Source: TMED27 sp050633165 (GTDB lineage: Bacteria; Pseudomonadota; Alphaproteobacteria; Micavibrionales; Micavibrionaceae). From it: 45,203 bases of DNA. Shown here piece after piece: positions 24,081 to 33,304 of this stretch. The translations under genes and the position numbers were made by a program. The first letter of the stretch is position 1, and every line of letters begins with the position of its first letter. Location: assembly GCA_050633165.1 (NCBI GenBank), contig JBOEFZ010000064.1, forward strand, positions 1-45,203, read 5' to 3'. The notes below the pieces were generated by a model. It worked only from the letters and a program-made list of their open reading frames with translations, did not search any database and had not been told where the DNA came from.

Positions 24081-24499
24081 TTGCGCTGTTGATTATTCTT
24101 GGCGTTATATTGCTTATCGTTGAGGCGTTTATTCCCCTGTTCGGGATGATTGGGGTTAGCGGGTTAACATTGATCATTACGGGCGGGATTTTATCCGTAA
24201 CGTCTTCATTGCAGATGTGGGCGGCGTTTTTGATGGCGCTGATTTTATCGATTTTGATTGGTGCAGGCGTTTATATCGGGTTTCAGCGCTTCAAGGCACA
24301 ATCACCGGAGCAAGCGCTAATCGGGCAGCAAGCGGTTGTTTTGGAATGGGAGGGGAAACAAGGACGTATTGCGGTCGGGGGAACGGCCTATCATGCTTTT
24401 TCGGATATAGCGGTGGATTTAAACGCGGGTGATGAGGTGCAGATTATCTCCGCTGAAGGCTTGAGCTTCAAAGTTTCCGATTCGTTTTTCGAACAATAA
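24077..24499 (+). CDS. NfeD-like membrane protein
   Basis: The protein is 140 aa: hydrophobic segments from residue 1 to about 70, then a soluble OB-fold domain (LIGQQAVVLEWEGKQGRIAVGG, and ALNAGDEV-like LNAGDEVQIISAEG). This matches short NfeD proteins, which usually work with SPFH/stomatin or ClpP-like membrane proteases in membrane quality control. No such partner is seen here. It overlaps leuB by 4 bases and is probably expressed with it. Confidence 0.8.
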   Translation: MIALLIILGVILLIVEAFIPLFGMIGVSGLTLIITGGILSVTSSLQMWAAFLMALILSILIGAGVYIGFQRFKAQSPEQALIGQQAVVLEWEGKQGRIAVGGTAYHAFSDIAVDLNAGDEVQIISAEGLSFKVSDSFFEQ

Positions 24500-24526
24500 A
24501 AAAGGCCTGATCACTCAGGCCTTTTT
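24498..24526. terminator. Bidirectional terminator between leuB–nfeD and the prepilin gene
   Basis: AAGGCCTGA and TCAGGCCTT form a perfect stem around a short loop, with A-run on the left and T-run on the right. It lies between two converging genes and can serve both. Confidence 0.85.
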
Positions 24527-24546
24527 CGTTAACTATATTAGCTTCA

Positions 24547-25293
24547 TTACTGAAGACGGTATGCAATTACGCATGTTGCTGTCGTTGATTGCTCATCATA
24601 ATCCGTTCCAGTTGTACCGCCAGTACGACAAGCGGCATCGGCTTGAGCAATAATGGTTCCACTACTTGCGCGACCATCATCAAGCTTTCGATCAATTTGA
24701 GCTGCTTGCTGCGGAGTAAGAGACCCCGCGCCGGTAGCAGATACCCCCATAGTTCCCATCACAAGTAAGTATGGTTTAGGCTTAAGCTCGCCTTGAGTAA
24801 AGTTTGTTGGCGTCGTACCTCTATTATCTCCAACAAAATAGCCACCACCGACAGGAGAGGTCGGGAAATTTTCACCAAATTGTGCGACAGAAGCCCCCGT
24901 GAAGCCAGACACGAAATCGGCAGCAAGCAAGTGTGAGAAGAAGTTGCCACCTTCAGAATTATCCGCCGCAGGCAAATTAAGTGCACCAACGCCCACTCCG
25001 ATCCGGCTGTTTCCATCCCCAGTGGGACATGCCGCACCATCGCAGTTCGCTGGCAAACGCGTGTCTGCAGTACGCATATCACCTGGAACGGCAGAGTATT
25101 TATCGATAAAGCCATTCATCGCGCCGCTATAGGATTCAAGCTCCTTAGCCGTCGCCGTCACGCGAGCATTATTAATGAGCTCTTGCCCCTTTAATACACC
25201 ACCGATCAAAAGACCGATGATGACCATAACAACCGCGAGTTCAACAAGGGTAAAACCCTTCTCACGATCTTCCATATTAATATTATTCAACAT
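24547..25293 (-). CDS. Type IV prepilin (prepilin-type N-terminal cleavage/methylation protein)
   Basis: A 13-residue charged leader ending KG is followed by FTLVELAVVMVIIGLLIGG, the class III signal cut by prepilin peptidase, with Glu5 of the mature protein present. The mature part (~235 aa) has a helix and YSAVPGDM, then a Gly/Thr-rich globular domain. The last third carries a cysteine pair (ADAACRTGG ... TATCVIAY) that could form the usual D-loop. I chose ATG 25293 because AAGGAGAG lies just upstream and the leader then has normal length; the longer frame is not supported. It is the last gene of the pilus cluster and the only prepilin in it, and so is probably the major pilin. Confidence 0.9.
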   Translation of the reverse strand: MLNNINMEDREKGFTLVELAVVMVIIGLLIGGVLKGQELINNARVTATAKELESYSGAMNGFIDKYSAVPGDMRTADTRLPANCDGAACPTGDGNSRIGVGVGALNLPAADNSEGGNFFSHLLAADFVSGFTGASVAQFGENFPTSPVGGGYFVGDNRGTTPTNFTQGELKPKPYLLVMGTMGVSATGAGSLTPQQAAQIDRKLDDGRASSGTIIAQADAACRTGGTTGTDYDEQSTTATCVIAYRLQ

Positions 25294-25381
25294 TTTAAAA
25301 CTCTCCTTATTTAGATGAATACGAAACCAATGATTATGTTGTACACGAAAAATGCACGGCGTTTCATAACCAATATATACC

Positions 25382-25410
25382 ATTATATTCACGTGGAAAA
25401 CATGAATATT
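25382..25410 (-). promoter_or_regulatory. Prepilin promoter with inverted repeat over the -35 region
   Basis: On the minus strand a perfect TATAAT (25387-25382) lies about 90 bases before the prepilin ATG. The -35 position, 17 bases further up, reads AATATT, far from TTGACA. The perfect inverted repeat ATATTCA-N11-TGAATAT (25385-25409) covers this region. A poor -35 with an operator is what an activator-dependent promoter looks like. The AraC-type regulator encoded next door is the obvious candidate. Confidence 0.5.
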
Positions 25411-25512
25411 TTCTTAAAAAAAACACCCACCCTAATCATAGAGGCGTTTAGCCCCCTCAAAACGACAAACTGATAGGTATCTGGGAATTATAGGCTTATT
25501 CTCAGGTGTTTT

Positions 25513-26601
25513 CTAACCGATTTTAGCATCATCCGGACTATTTCCTTTTCGATAATCCGAAGGGGAAAGGCCGGAGAATTCTTTAAAAACGCGATTAAAT
25601 GTCGGCATTGAGTTAAACCCCACATCTTCAGCAATTCTTTTAATGGGTGCGTCGGTTTCGCGGAGCAATTGTTTCGCATCTATGATTCGGCACTCATTCA
25701 ATAATGCCGGCACTGTTTTATTATAACTTTGATTTACAACCTTTGAAATTAACGCTTCCGATGTATTGCATTCTTGCGCCAGCTCTTTTCTAGAGTAATT
25801 GATTTCCTGATATACTTTTTGCGTAAATATTAAATTATTGACCTTATTAAAAATCTTTTTCTCCTGATCATTAAAGTCTTTTTGTACCCCCTGCGTTTTT
25901 TTGACCTTACTCTTATTTGTATACAGGCGGAGTAAACTTGTGCTTACAATATACACGAACCCCAAACCCAAAATTGTTCTCAGCATTACCATTTGGTAAT
26001 ACTCAATATTATTAGACAAGTAGGCAAAAACAACGATCAGGAAAGCAACATTTATAACGATTAATGACATTGACAGCCAATATTTTTCGATACCATTTTT
26101 TTGTTGCTTGAGCTTTTGAAACACGGTGCCTTGACTAAATAAAAACAAAAGGCTGACGGTAGAGGCGACAAGCCCTGAGAGATATAAAAACTTATTGAAC
26201 TCCGCACATGTTATTAATGTCTCACGGCAAAACCCTCCCATATTTACAGCCAGCATTGAAAACAACCAACATACGGGGAGCGTTAGCAGTATAATCAGTT
26301 TTTTATACAGGCTTTTCTTTGTGGCGTTTGACAAACGTATAATAAACACAACACTCAACGGTGTGCCAATAAACCATGCCAGCCACAAAAGCTGTTCGTA
26401 TATGGGCGTGGTGTGTGAGATGTAACGCGTTGCGAAATCGAGGAAGAAGGCGATCGCTAGACACAGAAAATAGACAAAAGGAAGAACTGCGTTGTTTTTA
26501 TAGATACCGCGTATCGCAAGATGAACTAGAATATAGGTACATTGCACTAAACCAATTAACGATAACATTTCGGATATTGTGAAGCGTAATGTTTCGATCA
26601 T
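25513..26601 (-). CDS. Membrane-bound AraC-family transcription regulator (7TM + HTH)
   Basis: About seven hydrophobic helices fill residues 1-240. After a charged linker, the C-terminal ~95 residues hold two helix-turn-helix units: the first around YSRKELAQECNTSEALISKVV, the second RIAEDVGFNSMPTFNRVFKEFSGLSPSDYR, which is the AraC signature. It would sense a signal in the membrane and bind DNA directly. GGAGAGG lies before ATG 26601, supporting this start over the GTG 21 bases upstream. It lies 2 bases after the preceding gene and 219 bases before the prepilin gene, which it may control. Confidence 0.85.
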   Translation of the reverse strand: MIETLRFTISEMLSLIGLVQCTYILVHLAIRGIYKNNAVLPFVYFLCLAIAFFLDFATRYISHTTPIYEQLLWLAWFIGTPLSVVFIIRLSNATKKSLYKKLIILLTLPVCWLFSMLAVNMGGFCRETLITCAEFNKFLYLSGLVASTVSLLFLFSQGTVFQKLKQQKNGIEKYWLSMSLIVINVAFLIVVFAYLSNNIEYYQMVMLRTILGLGFVYIVSTSLLRLYTNKSKVKKTQGVQKDFNDQEKKIFNKVNNLIFTQKVYQEINYSRKELAQECNTSEALISKVVNQSYNKTVPALLNECRIIDAKQLLRETDAPIKRIAEDVGFNSMPTFNRVFKEFSGLSPSDYRKGNSPDDAKIG

Positions 26602-26603
26602 GC

Positions 26604-27332
26604 CTATTGCCTCTCCCTGCACATGTCCAGTTTTTTTGAATCACCTTCTAAAATTTGATCGCAAGCATAATCAAGAAGGGCGTTGACTTCATTTGGATGG
26701 ATTTTATCACCGCTGGCTTTTAGAATGCCGGTTATAATTTCCAAGGCGGCTTGCTTTTCTCCTTTTTGGTTTAGGACGTTTGCCGGCATTTGGCGTGCCC
26801 ATATCGGCATGTCAGGGTTATCAATCGCTGCGAGTTTATAGGCCAGCTTCAAAGCGAGATCTGTATCTTTTAATTTAAAGCGTGCCAGATATACGGCTTG
26901 TGCCAACCAACGCCATTTTTCTTTTTCTGCCGAATTTCCGGCTACACCGAGATATTCTATAACAGGGCGAATTTTTGAGCTGTCTTGAGATGCTCCAAAA
27001 TAATAGGCTGCCAAAAGCGGGATAAAGTCGGATCTGGAGTCTAACATGTTTTGTAAAAAGAACCATTTTCCAAGGCGTTCATAATTATAGTCTTTAAGTG
27101 CAACAAAGCGCCCGCCGGTATTTCCCGAGTTTTGTAACATCAGGCTATAAATCCGATATGCAAACTGCGCGTCACCTAATCCGATAGAGCTTGCGAAAGA
27201 GGCTTTCGGGGTCGGGGGGACATTCGTCCAGCGCGCTTGTATATTTTTTGTATTTTGCCACGTCCACAGGCTCCCCCCTATCATTAAGAACAGGAATGCA
27301 TATAGAACCATTATTGAATTTAGACGAGACAT
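26604..27332 (-). CDS. Membrane-anchored helical-repeat protein in the pilus cluster
   Basis: One N-terminal transmembrane helix (about residues 7-24) is followed by a ~200-residue periplasmic domain made of helix pairs that resemble TPR repeats (AVYLARFKLKDTDLALKLAYKLA, NVLNQKGEKQAALEIITGIL). No specific family is recognised. It is separated from the ABC permease by one base, so it may serve the same transporter or act in pilus assembly. Confidence 0.6.
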   Translation of the reverse strand: MSRLNSIMVLYAFLFLMIGGSLWTWQNTKNIQARWTNVPPTPKASFASSIGLGDAQFAYRIYSLMLQNSGNTGGRFVALKDYNYERLGKWFFLQNMLDSRSDFIPLLAAYYFGASQDSSKIRPVIEYLGVAGNSAEKEKWRWLAQAVYLARFKLKDTDLALKLAYKLAAIDNPDMPIWARQMPANVLNQKGEKQAALEIITGILKASGDKIHPNEVNALLDYACDQILEGDSKKLDMCRERQ

Positions 27333-27333
27333 A

Positions 27334-28095
27334 TTAAAATTGTCGTTTCAGCAAATCGATCAAGGCAGCGATAAAAATAATCACAAGGATAAGCAAACAT
27401 TGCAGCGCCACGAAGGCAAGTTCTGATGCGTTTTGGATGGGATAGATGAGCCATGTCGTCTGGCTCAGTAAATCAAGACGTGGGGTTAACATGGATATTA
27501 TATTCATAATATTCTCCAGCCAACCTGATTTTTCACCGGCTATGCCGGCTTTGATAATCCCCAAGAATTGCCCCATCATTCTGGACAGAACATAAAATGC
27601 AACAACAGCCATAACCGAAACGGCGGCGCTAGATAACATAAGGGCAAAGAAAAACGCGATATTAACAACAATAATATACTCAAGTATCAATGTGGCCGTC
27701 CATATTACATGCCCCAGACCAAAAAGATGCGGGGCTGTTGCGAATAGACAAGCAGCACATGCAAGGGCAATTGTTGTTGCCAACATCGAAAAGGCGATGG
27801 CGTATGAAGCGACAAATTGAATGCGGCTGAAAGGGCGAGAAAGAAGAAGTTCTATATCCTTTGATTCAATGGAACGCCGAATAAAGAAAACTGTAAAAAC
27901 GACCAACCCCAATATACCGACGATCCGTATACCACCAGCGGATAGAACAGCGGCGAATTGATCTTTTTCCGTTAGGGCCGCAGAAGCAAGAAAAACCGAT
28001 ACACTTGCCCCCAAGGCCAACATAACCAGCATTGCAATGATAAGACGGTCACGCATTGCCGCAGTCCATACATAGGATATTAAAGCCAGTGACAT
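27334..28095 (-). CDS. ABC-2-type transporter permease
   Basis: The protein is 253 aa with about six membrane helices. The layout (cytoplasmic start, SKDIELLLSRPFSRIQFVASYAIAF after the second helix) is typical of ABC-2 permeases of the NatB/YhaP type. I chose ATG 28095; a TTG at 28122 would extend it by nine residues. The matching ATPase gene is probably the one at 34329-35075, six genes upstream in the same cluster. By analogy with PilG-H-I of Myxococcus it may be needed for pilus assembly. Confidence 0.75.
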   Translation of the reverse strand: MSLALISYVWTAAMRDRLIIAMLVMLALGASVSVFLASAALTEKDQFAAVLSAGGIRIVGILGLVVFTVFFIRRSIESKDIELLLSRPFSRIQFVASYAIAFSMLATTIALACAACLFATAPHLFGLGHVIWTATLILEYIIVVNIAFFFALMLSSAAVSVMAVVAFYVLSRMMGQFLGIIKAGIAGEKSGWLENIMNIISMLTPRLDLLSQTTWLIYPIQNASELAFVALQCLLILVIIFIAALIDLLKRQF

Positions 28096-28122
28096 ATCTT
28101 CGCCTAGTTTCCTTATGCTCAA

Positions 28123-29985
28123 TTAGAAGCGGAACGGACGTCTATCGCCAGAGAATTTACGATAAAGATCCTTATCTGTGCTATGAACGCTATCCGATGG
28201 GTTCTCGAGAATTGTTGCTTTCAGTAGAATTACAAGCTCTGTTTTCGTTACAATATCGCTTTTATTTTTAAACAGGTTTCCTAAGATAGGTGTCTCTGCA
28301 AGCACGGGAACGCCGGCATGGTTCGTCTCGACTCTATCCTGGAGCAAACCACCCATAACGATTGGTTGTCCTGAATTCACCCTGATCACAGAATCGATCT
28401 CCTGAACATTAAGTTCGGGGATAGGCGAAGAAATACCGCTACAAGCCGAACCACACTCTGCAATCGCGACAGCCAAACCAGGGTCATCGACCGTATTATC
28501 GATCTTTGTGATTGTGGGACGCAATGCCAACGATACGGTATTGGAGGACAGATCAACAGATGGCTGTACATTAATCAAAACACCTTCTGGAACGTTGCGG
28601 ATTTCACTCTCGACTTCAGTGGAGACTGTGCCCTCATCAATCGTTGTGTCCACCTCCACTTCGAAAAATACGCGGTTCGTTGCAACATTCATGACAGCAG
28701 ATTGGTTGTTAAGAACGGTTAGACGCGGGCTGGCCAATGCTTTTACTGTTCCAAATTCGGATATAGCACCGATCAAAGCCTGAATATCATTCCCAAAGAA
28801 CGAAGCCGTAAAGGCCGTACTATCGACAGCATCAACGGCAGCCTGCGGAAATGTTACCGAGCTCCCCCCTCCTAACACACCTAAAAGAGCATCACCAGTA
28901 GAGCTAAGCAGGCTGACATTCCCTTCCGTAGACAAGCCCGCAGCGTTCCAATTAATACCGGTTGCATACTCATCCGACAACGATACCTCGAGAACCTTTG
29001 CCTCGATCAAAACCTGCGCCGTTACCGACTTCTTTACAACGTCTAAATACCCACGGATTTCCTTATGCACTTTATCGTTTGCAAAAACGTTAATTAGCCC
29101 TGCTTGCTTATTAACCGAAAACGTTGCACTTGCGCCCTCACCTTCGAAAGCTGGTCCGGAAGCGTTTCCACCATCCACCGGCAAAGCCGACACATTCAAA
29201 ACAGCATCAGGTGCGGAAACATTTTCACCGTCGGGGGAGACGGCGCGAACATCCGGATTTTGTTCTGCCACGGAAATTTGTGGATCACTTTGCGTTCTCA
29301 AGGCTGCGTTTGCGCCACCAATGATCTGGGTGATATTGGCCTCAAGCTCCCCCCAAAAATCAGCTTCGCTTTCGGCGCTAGAAGAGAAGTTTGACCCTGT
29401 ATCTGTTCCATCACCGGAAACAACGGAAATATCGTTACTAATCTGGCTGGAGTTTGTACGAACGTAACTTAGATAATCAATTTTATACAGCTTGTTATAG
29501 GGCGTATCCTGCTCAATCCTAAGGACATCATTTTCGAATGTGTACCGCAACCCCGCAACCTCCGATATCCGATCAATAACGTCATCGAACGGCCTTTGGC
29601 GGGCGGTGAAAATGATACCTCCGGTGATACCGGGATCAAGCTCAATATCCACACCTGCTTGCTGCGACAGCTCAAAAAGCACATCACGCAACGGGATAGA
29701 TTGGTTCACAGAGATGGAGACAAGCGGCATAGCCTTGGCATTCACATCACCGGAAGCGATATAAGGCTGCAAGCTCGGAATTGCTGTAGCGTTCTTTTGC
29801 GCCACGTCTTTTTCATCCTCTTGATCCACACGAGAGGCAAAAGCATCACGATAGTCTTGCACCTCTAAGCCTCCCTCTCTATCTGCTTTCATATAATTCT
29901 CAGCCAAGTCACAGCCGCTTAGCGTTAACAAAACCAGCACACAGGCAAAAGACTTTGTTAAAAGACAGTTTTTAATTTTGAACAT
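28123..29985 (-). CDS. Outer-membrane secretin of the pilus (MshL/PilQ/GspD type), lipoprotein
   Basis: Secretins form the gated outer-membrane ring through which the pilus passes. A lipobox LSGC (Cys25) ends the signal peptide. A secretin/TonB short N-terminal domain (SIPLRDVLFELSQQAGVDIELDPG) follows, then a Ser/Gly/Asn-rich linker (~residues 190-300). The beta-barrel region has VLIEAKVLEVSL, SPRLTVLNNQSAV, GVLINVQPSVD and the terminal signature VNSGQPIVMGGLL ... PILGNLFK. I chose ATG 29985 (620 aa) because AGGGGT precedes it and the lipoprotein signal then has normal length. The layout is closest to MshL. Confidence 0.92.
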   Translation of the reverse strand: MFKIKNCLLTKSFACVLVLLTLSGCDLAENYMKADREGGLEVQDYRDAFASRVDQEDEKDVAQKNATAIPSLQPYIASGDVNAKAMPLVSISVNQSIPLRDVLFELSQQAGVDIELDPGITGGIIFTARQRPFDDVIDRISEVAGLRYTFENDVLRIEQDTPYNKLYKIDYLSYVRTNSSQISNDISVVSGDGTDTGSNFSSSAESEADFWGELEANITQIIGGANAALRTQSDPQISVAEQNPDVRAVSPDGENVSAPDAVLNVSALPVDGGNASGPAFEGEGASATFSVNKQAGLINVFANDKVHKEIRGYLDVVKKSVTAQVLIEAKVLEVSLSDEYATGINWNAAGLSTEGNVSLLSSTGDALLGVLGGGSSVTFPQAAVDAVDSTAFTASFFGNDIQALIGAISEFGTVKALASPRLTVLNNQSAVMNVATNRVFFEVEVDTTIDEGTVSTEVESEIRNVPEGVLINVQPSVDLSSNTVSLALRPTITKIDNTVDDPGLAVAIAECGSACSGISSPIPELNVQEIDSVIRVNSGQPIVMGGLLQDRVETNHAGVPVLAETPILGNLFKNKSDIVTKTELVILLKATILENPSDSVHSTDKDLYRKFSGDRRPFRF

Positions 29986-30103
29986 GAAGACCCCTAAATG
30001 AAGTGAAGAACAAGACAAACGTGTGATAAGAATCACTATTAACCTGTACAATTATAGACACACTCACCGCCGTGTTACAACCATACAGGACAGGTTTTTT
30101 TAC

Positions 30104-31246
30104 CTATTCACTAAAAGAAATTACAGATGTGTCTACTGATGAAAGTGGCGTCCCCGCCTTTTTCTCTGCGCCGGACATTCTCAATTGCCGAATCCGGATC
30201 TTAAGGTCGGAAGGTTTGTCAGAGTTTCGGAGCGCCACATCTTCGGTAATTAAACCTTGTGCATAGAGCTCCAAAATAGACTGGTCAAAGCTACACATTC
30301 CGGACTGATTTGTTTGCTCCATAATCTCTTGAATCTTAGGGACATCGCCCCTCAAAATCAATTCACGCACCAACCCCTGATTCAACATAACCTCGACAGC
30401 GGGCACCAATGTTTTTTCAATACCTGGGAGGAGGCGCTGGGAAATAATGGCTTTCAAGTTCATAGACAAATTCAGCCGAACTTGTTGCCCCTGCTCATCA
30501 GGAAAGAAATTAACGATACGTTCGATGGCCTGATAAGCATTATTGGTGTGTATCGTTGCCAGACATAGATGTCCTGTCTCAGAGATGGTTAGCGCCTGCT
30601 CCATCACTTCACGATCACGAATTTCGCCAATTAAAATAACATCAGGGCGCTGACGAAGGGTGTTCTTAAGGGCGGAGGCATAACTTTGCGTATCAACACC
30701 AATTTCACGCTGCGTCACCACTGATTTTTTATGCTCATGAAAATATTCAATCGGGTCCTCAATTGTTATGATATGCCCTTTTTTATTCGCATTGCGGTAA
30801 TCAACCATGGACGCCAATGATGTTGATTTTCCCGACCCCGTCATCCCCGTCAAGAGGACAAGACCGCGCTTCTCCATGGACAGTGTCTCAAACATACGCG
30901 GCAGCTTTAGATCACTAAAAGACGGAATATTTGAAACGACACGACGAATAACAAGAGCCGGTGCCTGACGTTGACGCAGGATATTCACACGAAAGCGGCC
31001 ATGCTCTCCCATATCAAGGGATGTGTTGAGCTCCATCGCTGCTTCGAATTCACGCTTCTGACGAACAGTTAGAACAGCATTTAAAATTTCATTGATATCG
31101 TTAATCGACAGGCTTTGCCCTGCTATCTCAATCAGATCATCTTCGACACGCAATGTCGGCGGCGCACCGACCGTTAGATAGAGGTCGCTTGCTTTATATT
31201 CTGCCATTGCAGAAAAATATTCAAAGGCTAGTTTAGCATTATCCAT
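30104..31246 (-). CDS. PilU-like pilus retraction ATPase
   Basis: This is a hexameric secretion ATPase of the PilT/PilU branch. The N-terminal PAS-like domain (KASDLYLTVGAPP) precedes Walker A GMTGSGKS (134-141), the Asp box IEDPIEYFHEH, Walker B VILIGEIRD and the His box ATIHTNN. The C-terminal extension (LKIRIRQLRMSGAEKK) and close sequence to PilT suggest PilU, an accessory retraction motor. ATG 31246 overlaps the stop of the upstream pilT gene (TGATG); the TTG three bases earlier is less likely. Length is 380 aa. Confidence 0.9.
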   Translation of the reverse strand: MDNAKLAFEYFSAMAEYKASDLYLTVGAPPTLRVEDDLIEIAGQSLSINDINEILNAVLTVRQKREFEAAMELNTSLDMGEHGRFRVNILRQRQAPALVIRRVVSNIPSFSDLKLPRMFETLSMEKRGLVLLTGMTGSGKSTSLASMVDYRNANKKGHIITIEDPIEYFHEHKKSVVTQREIGVDTQSYASALKNTLRQRPDVILIGEIRDREVMEQALTISETGHLCLATIHTNNAYQAIERIVNFFPDEQGQQVRLNLSMNLKAIISQRLLPGIEKTLVPAVEVMLNQGLVRELILRGDVPKIQEIMEQTNQSGMCSFDQSILELYAQGLITEDVALRNSDKPSDLKIRIRQLRMSGAEKKAGTPLSSVDTSVISFSE

Positions 31247-32391
31247 CAAAATGAATATCCCTCATCATTTTGCGACAACGATTCAAGAGGAATGTCACCA
31301 ATCCGTCCCCCACCCAACGCAGCGCTGGCATATTCACCGCTATCACTTTCATCATCTGTCCCTGCGACCTCCATCAAGGCGATACGCGCTTGCTCATCAT
31401 CGATTACCCCTTCCTCAAGGAGATCATTGATGTTTTCGTTAAACGTTGTCATGCCATAGCGGGAGCCGGTCTGCATCATCGAATACATTTGCGGAATTTG
31501 GTTCTCACGAATGAGATTACGCACTGCGTTTGTTCCGACAAGAATTTCAAATGCCGCGACACGTCCGGTACCATCAGCCTTCTTCAAAAGTTTTTGTGCA
31601 ACGACACCTTGCAATGAGCTAGATAACATCGCCCGCACCATCTCTTTATCTCCCGTCGGGAAAGCATCGATAATACGATCAATTGTCTTACTTGCATTAT
31701 TCGAATGCAATGTTCCAAAGACAAGGTGACCTGTCTCCGCCGCGGTTAATGCGAGAGAAATTGTTTCGTAATCACGCATTTCCCCGACCAAAATAACATC
31801 AGGATCTTCACGCAATGCGCTTCTCAATGCTGTTGAAAACGATTTTGTATCTGCGCCGACTTCACGGTGATTTACAAGGCTCTTTTGTGATTTATGAAAA
31901 AATTCCACCGGATCTTCAATGGTCAAAATATGCTTACTGTCGTTTCTATTAATGTGATTAACCATGGATGCGAGGGTAGTCGATTTACCGGATCCCGTTG
32001 TACCGGTCACAAGCACAATCCCTCTTTCCAGCTGCGCCAAACGGCGAATAACGGGCGGCAGGCCCAACTCATCGATTGTCGGAACTTCGGTTGGAATTGT
32101 CCGAAAAACGGCACACACACCGAGACGGGATGTAAAGCCATTCACACGAAAGCGTGCCTTTTCGCCCAAAGCGATAGCAAAATCTGTTTCCAAATTATCC
32201 TCAAACTCGGAACGCTGATTCTCGGTCATCACAGAATAGAGCATTGTGCGGATATCATCACTGGAGAGAGGGTCTGCCTTAACGCGCTTTATATCGCCGC
32301 TAGAGCGAATAATTGGCGGGCTGCCTGCACTTAGGTGTAAGTCAGAGGCATTGTTTTGCATTGTGAAGGCAAGAAGCTGCGTTAGATCCAC
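31246..32391 (-). CDS. pilT: PilT pilus retraction ATPase
   Basis: PilT depolymerises the pilus and powers twitching. NNASDLHLSAGSPP at the N-terminus, Walker A GTTGSGKS (130-137), IEDPVEFFH, Walker B DVILVGEMRD and FGTLHSNNASKTIDRIID are all typical. The C-terminal tail after GMTTFNENI (about 55 residues, acidic) is longer than in model PilT proteins. It is coupled to the PilU gene by a one-base overlap. Confidence 0.92.
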   Translation of the reverse strand: MDLTQLLAFTMQNNASDLHLSAGSPPIIRSSGDIKRVKADPLSSDDIRTMLYSVMTENQRSEFEDNLETDFAIALGEKARFRVNGFTSRLGVCAVFRTIPTEVPTIDELGLPPVIRRLAQLERGIVLVTGTTGSGKSTTLASMVNHINRNDSKHILTIEDPVEFFHKSQKSLVNHREVGADTKSFSTALRSALREDPDVILVGEMRDYETISLALTAAETGHLVFGTLHSNNASKTIDRIIDAFPTGDKEMVRAMLSSSLQGVVAQKLLKKADGTGRVAAFEILVGTNAVRNLIRENQIPQMYSMMQTGSRYGMTTFNENINDLLEEGVIDDEQARIALMEVAGTDDESDSGEYASAALGGGRIGDIPLESLSQNDEGYSF

Positions 32392-32512
32392 GGGCGATCT
32401 CCTTTTTAGCGGTGATATACAGTCTTTTAAATATCTGCGTTTAGCTTTAACTCAACAATCTAAACACAATAATCTAAACACAAAGTAAAGATATCCTGTA
32501 TCCTACCTGTTT

Positions 32513-33304
32513 TCAGAGAATTTTAGAAGCATCGATCAAAAGCAACACGAAAAAAGCGACAATTAATGCAGGGCCAAACGGAAAGGCCTTTTCTTTTTTT
32601 ACGGTTTGCCACAGACTGCCAAACATTACGCCCAATACGCCAGACAATAACAAAAAGGGCACCAACGCCGAAACGCCGAGCCAAAGCCCTGCAACGGCAA
32701 AAAACTTTACATCACCAAAGCCCAGTGCATTTTTCTTAAGGGTGGCGCTCGTTAATGCTCCTGTACACCAAATAACAATGGGGAAAACACACGCGCCGAC
32801 CGCATGTGGGATAAGGGCGCTATAATCCGATGTGAGTAGCGCCTTTACCGTCAAAAAAGCAACCCCAATACAAAATGCAATCAGGTTTAATTGATCGGGA
32901 AGAATTTTATACCTTAAATCGATAAAAAAGAGCGCCAATAAAAACGGTACGAGCGCTATCATAAAAGGCGTTTGAAGGGCTGCGCCATGGCTTGCATATA
33001 TGGCGATACATGAAAGGAGCGATAGCATTTCAATGCAGGGATACTGCACCGATATCGGCGCTTTGCAATGGCGACAACGCCCATTTTGCAACAACCATGA
33101 TAGAACAGGAAAAAGATCTCGTGGCTTCAAGGGAGTTTTACAATGCGTGCATTGCGAACGATCCCTGCCCCACCATGAAACATTGTTCGGGATTCGAAAA
33201 GTCAACGCACTGGCGAAACTACCTAACAATAACCCTATTACAGCAACCACACCCCAAAGACAGAGAGACAGATCACAGCCCAAGCTATTAAAAAATTGAA
33301 GCAT
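32513..33304 (-). CDS. Prepilin peptidase / N-methyltransferase
   Basis: This inner-membrane aspartic protease (A24) cuts the leader off prepilins and methylates the new N-terminus. The cytoplasmic loop has the two CxxC pairs C52/C55 and C77/C80. The catalytic aspartates are Asp in FFIDLRYKILPD (129) and in GFGDVK (198). Six to eight hydrophobic helices make up the rest; 263 aa is normal. Its ATG overlaps the stop of the TPR gene by one base. Confidence 0.93.
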   Translation of the reverse strand: MLQFFNSLGCDLSLCLWGVVAVIGLLLGSFASALTFRIPNNVSWWGRDRSQCTHCKTPLKPRDLFPVLSWLLQNGRCRHCKAPISVQYPCIEMLSLLSCIAIYASHGAALQTPFMIALVPFLLALFFIDLRYKILPDQLNLIAFCIGVAFLTVKALLTSDYSALIPHAVGACVFPIVIWCTGALTSATLKKNALGFGDVKFFAVAGLWLGVSALVPFLLLSGVLGVMFGSLWQTVKKEKAFPFGPALIVAFFVLLLIDASKIL

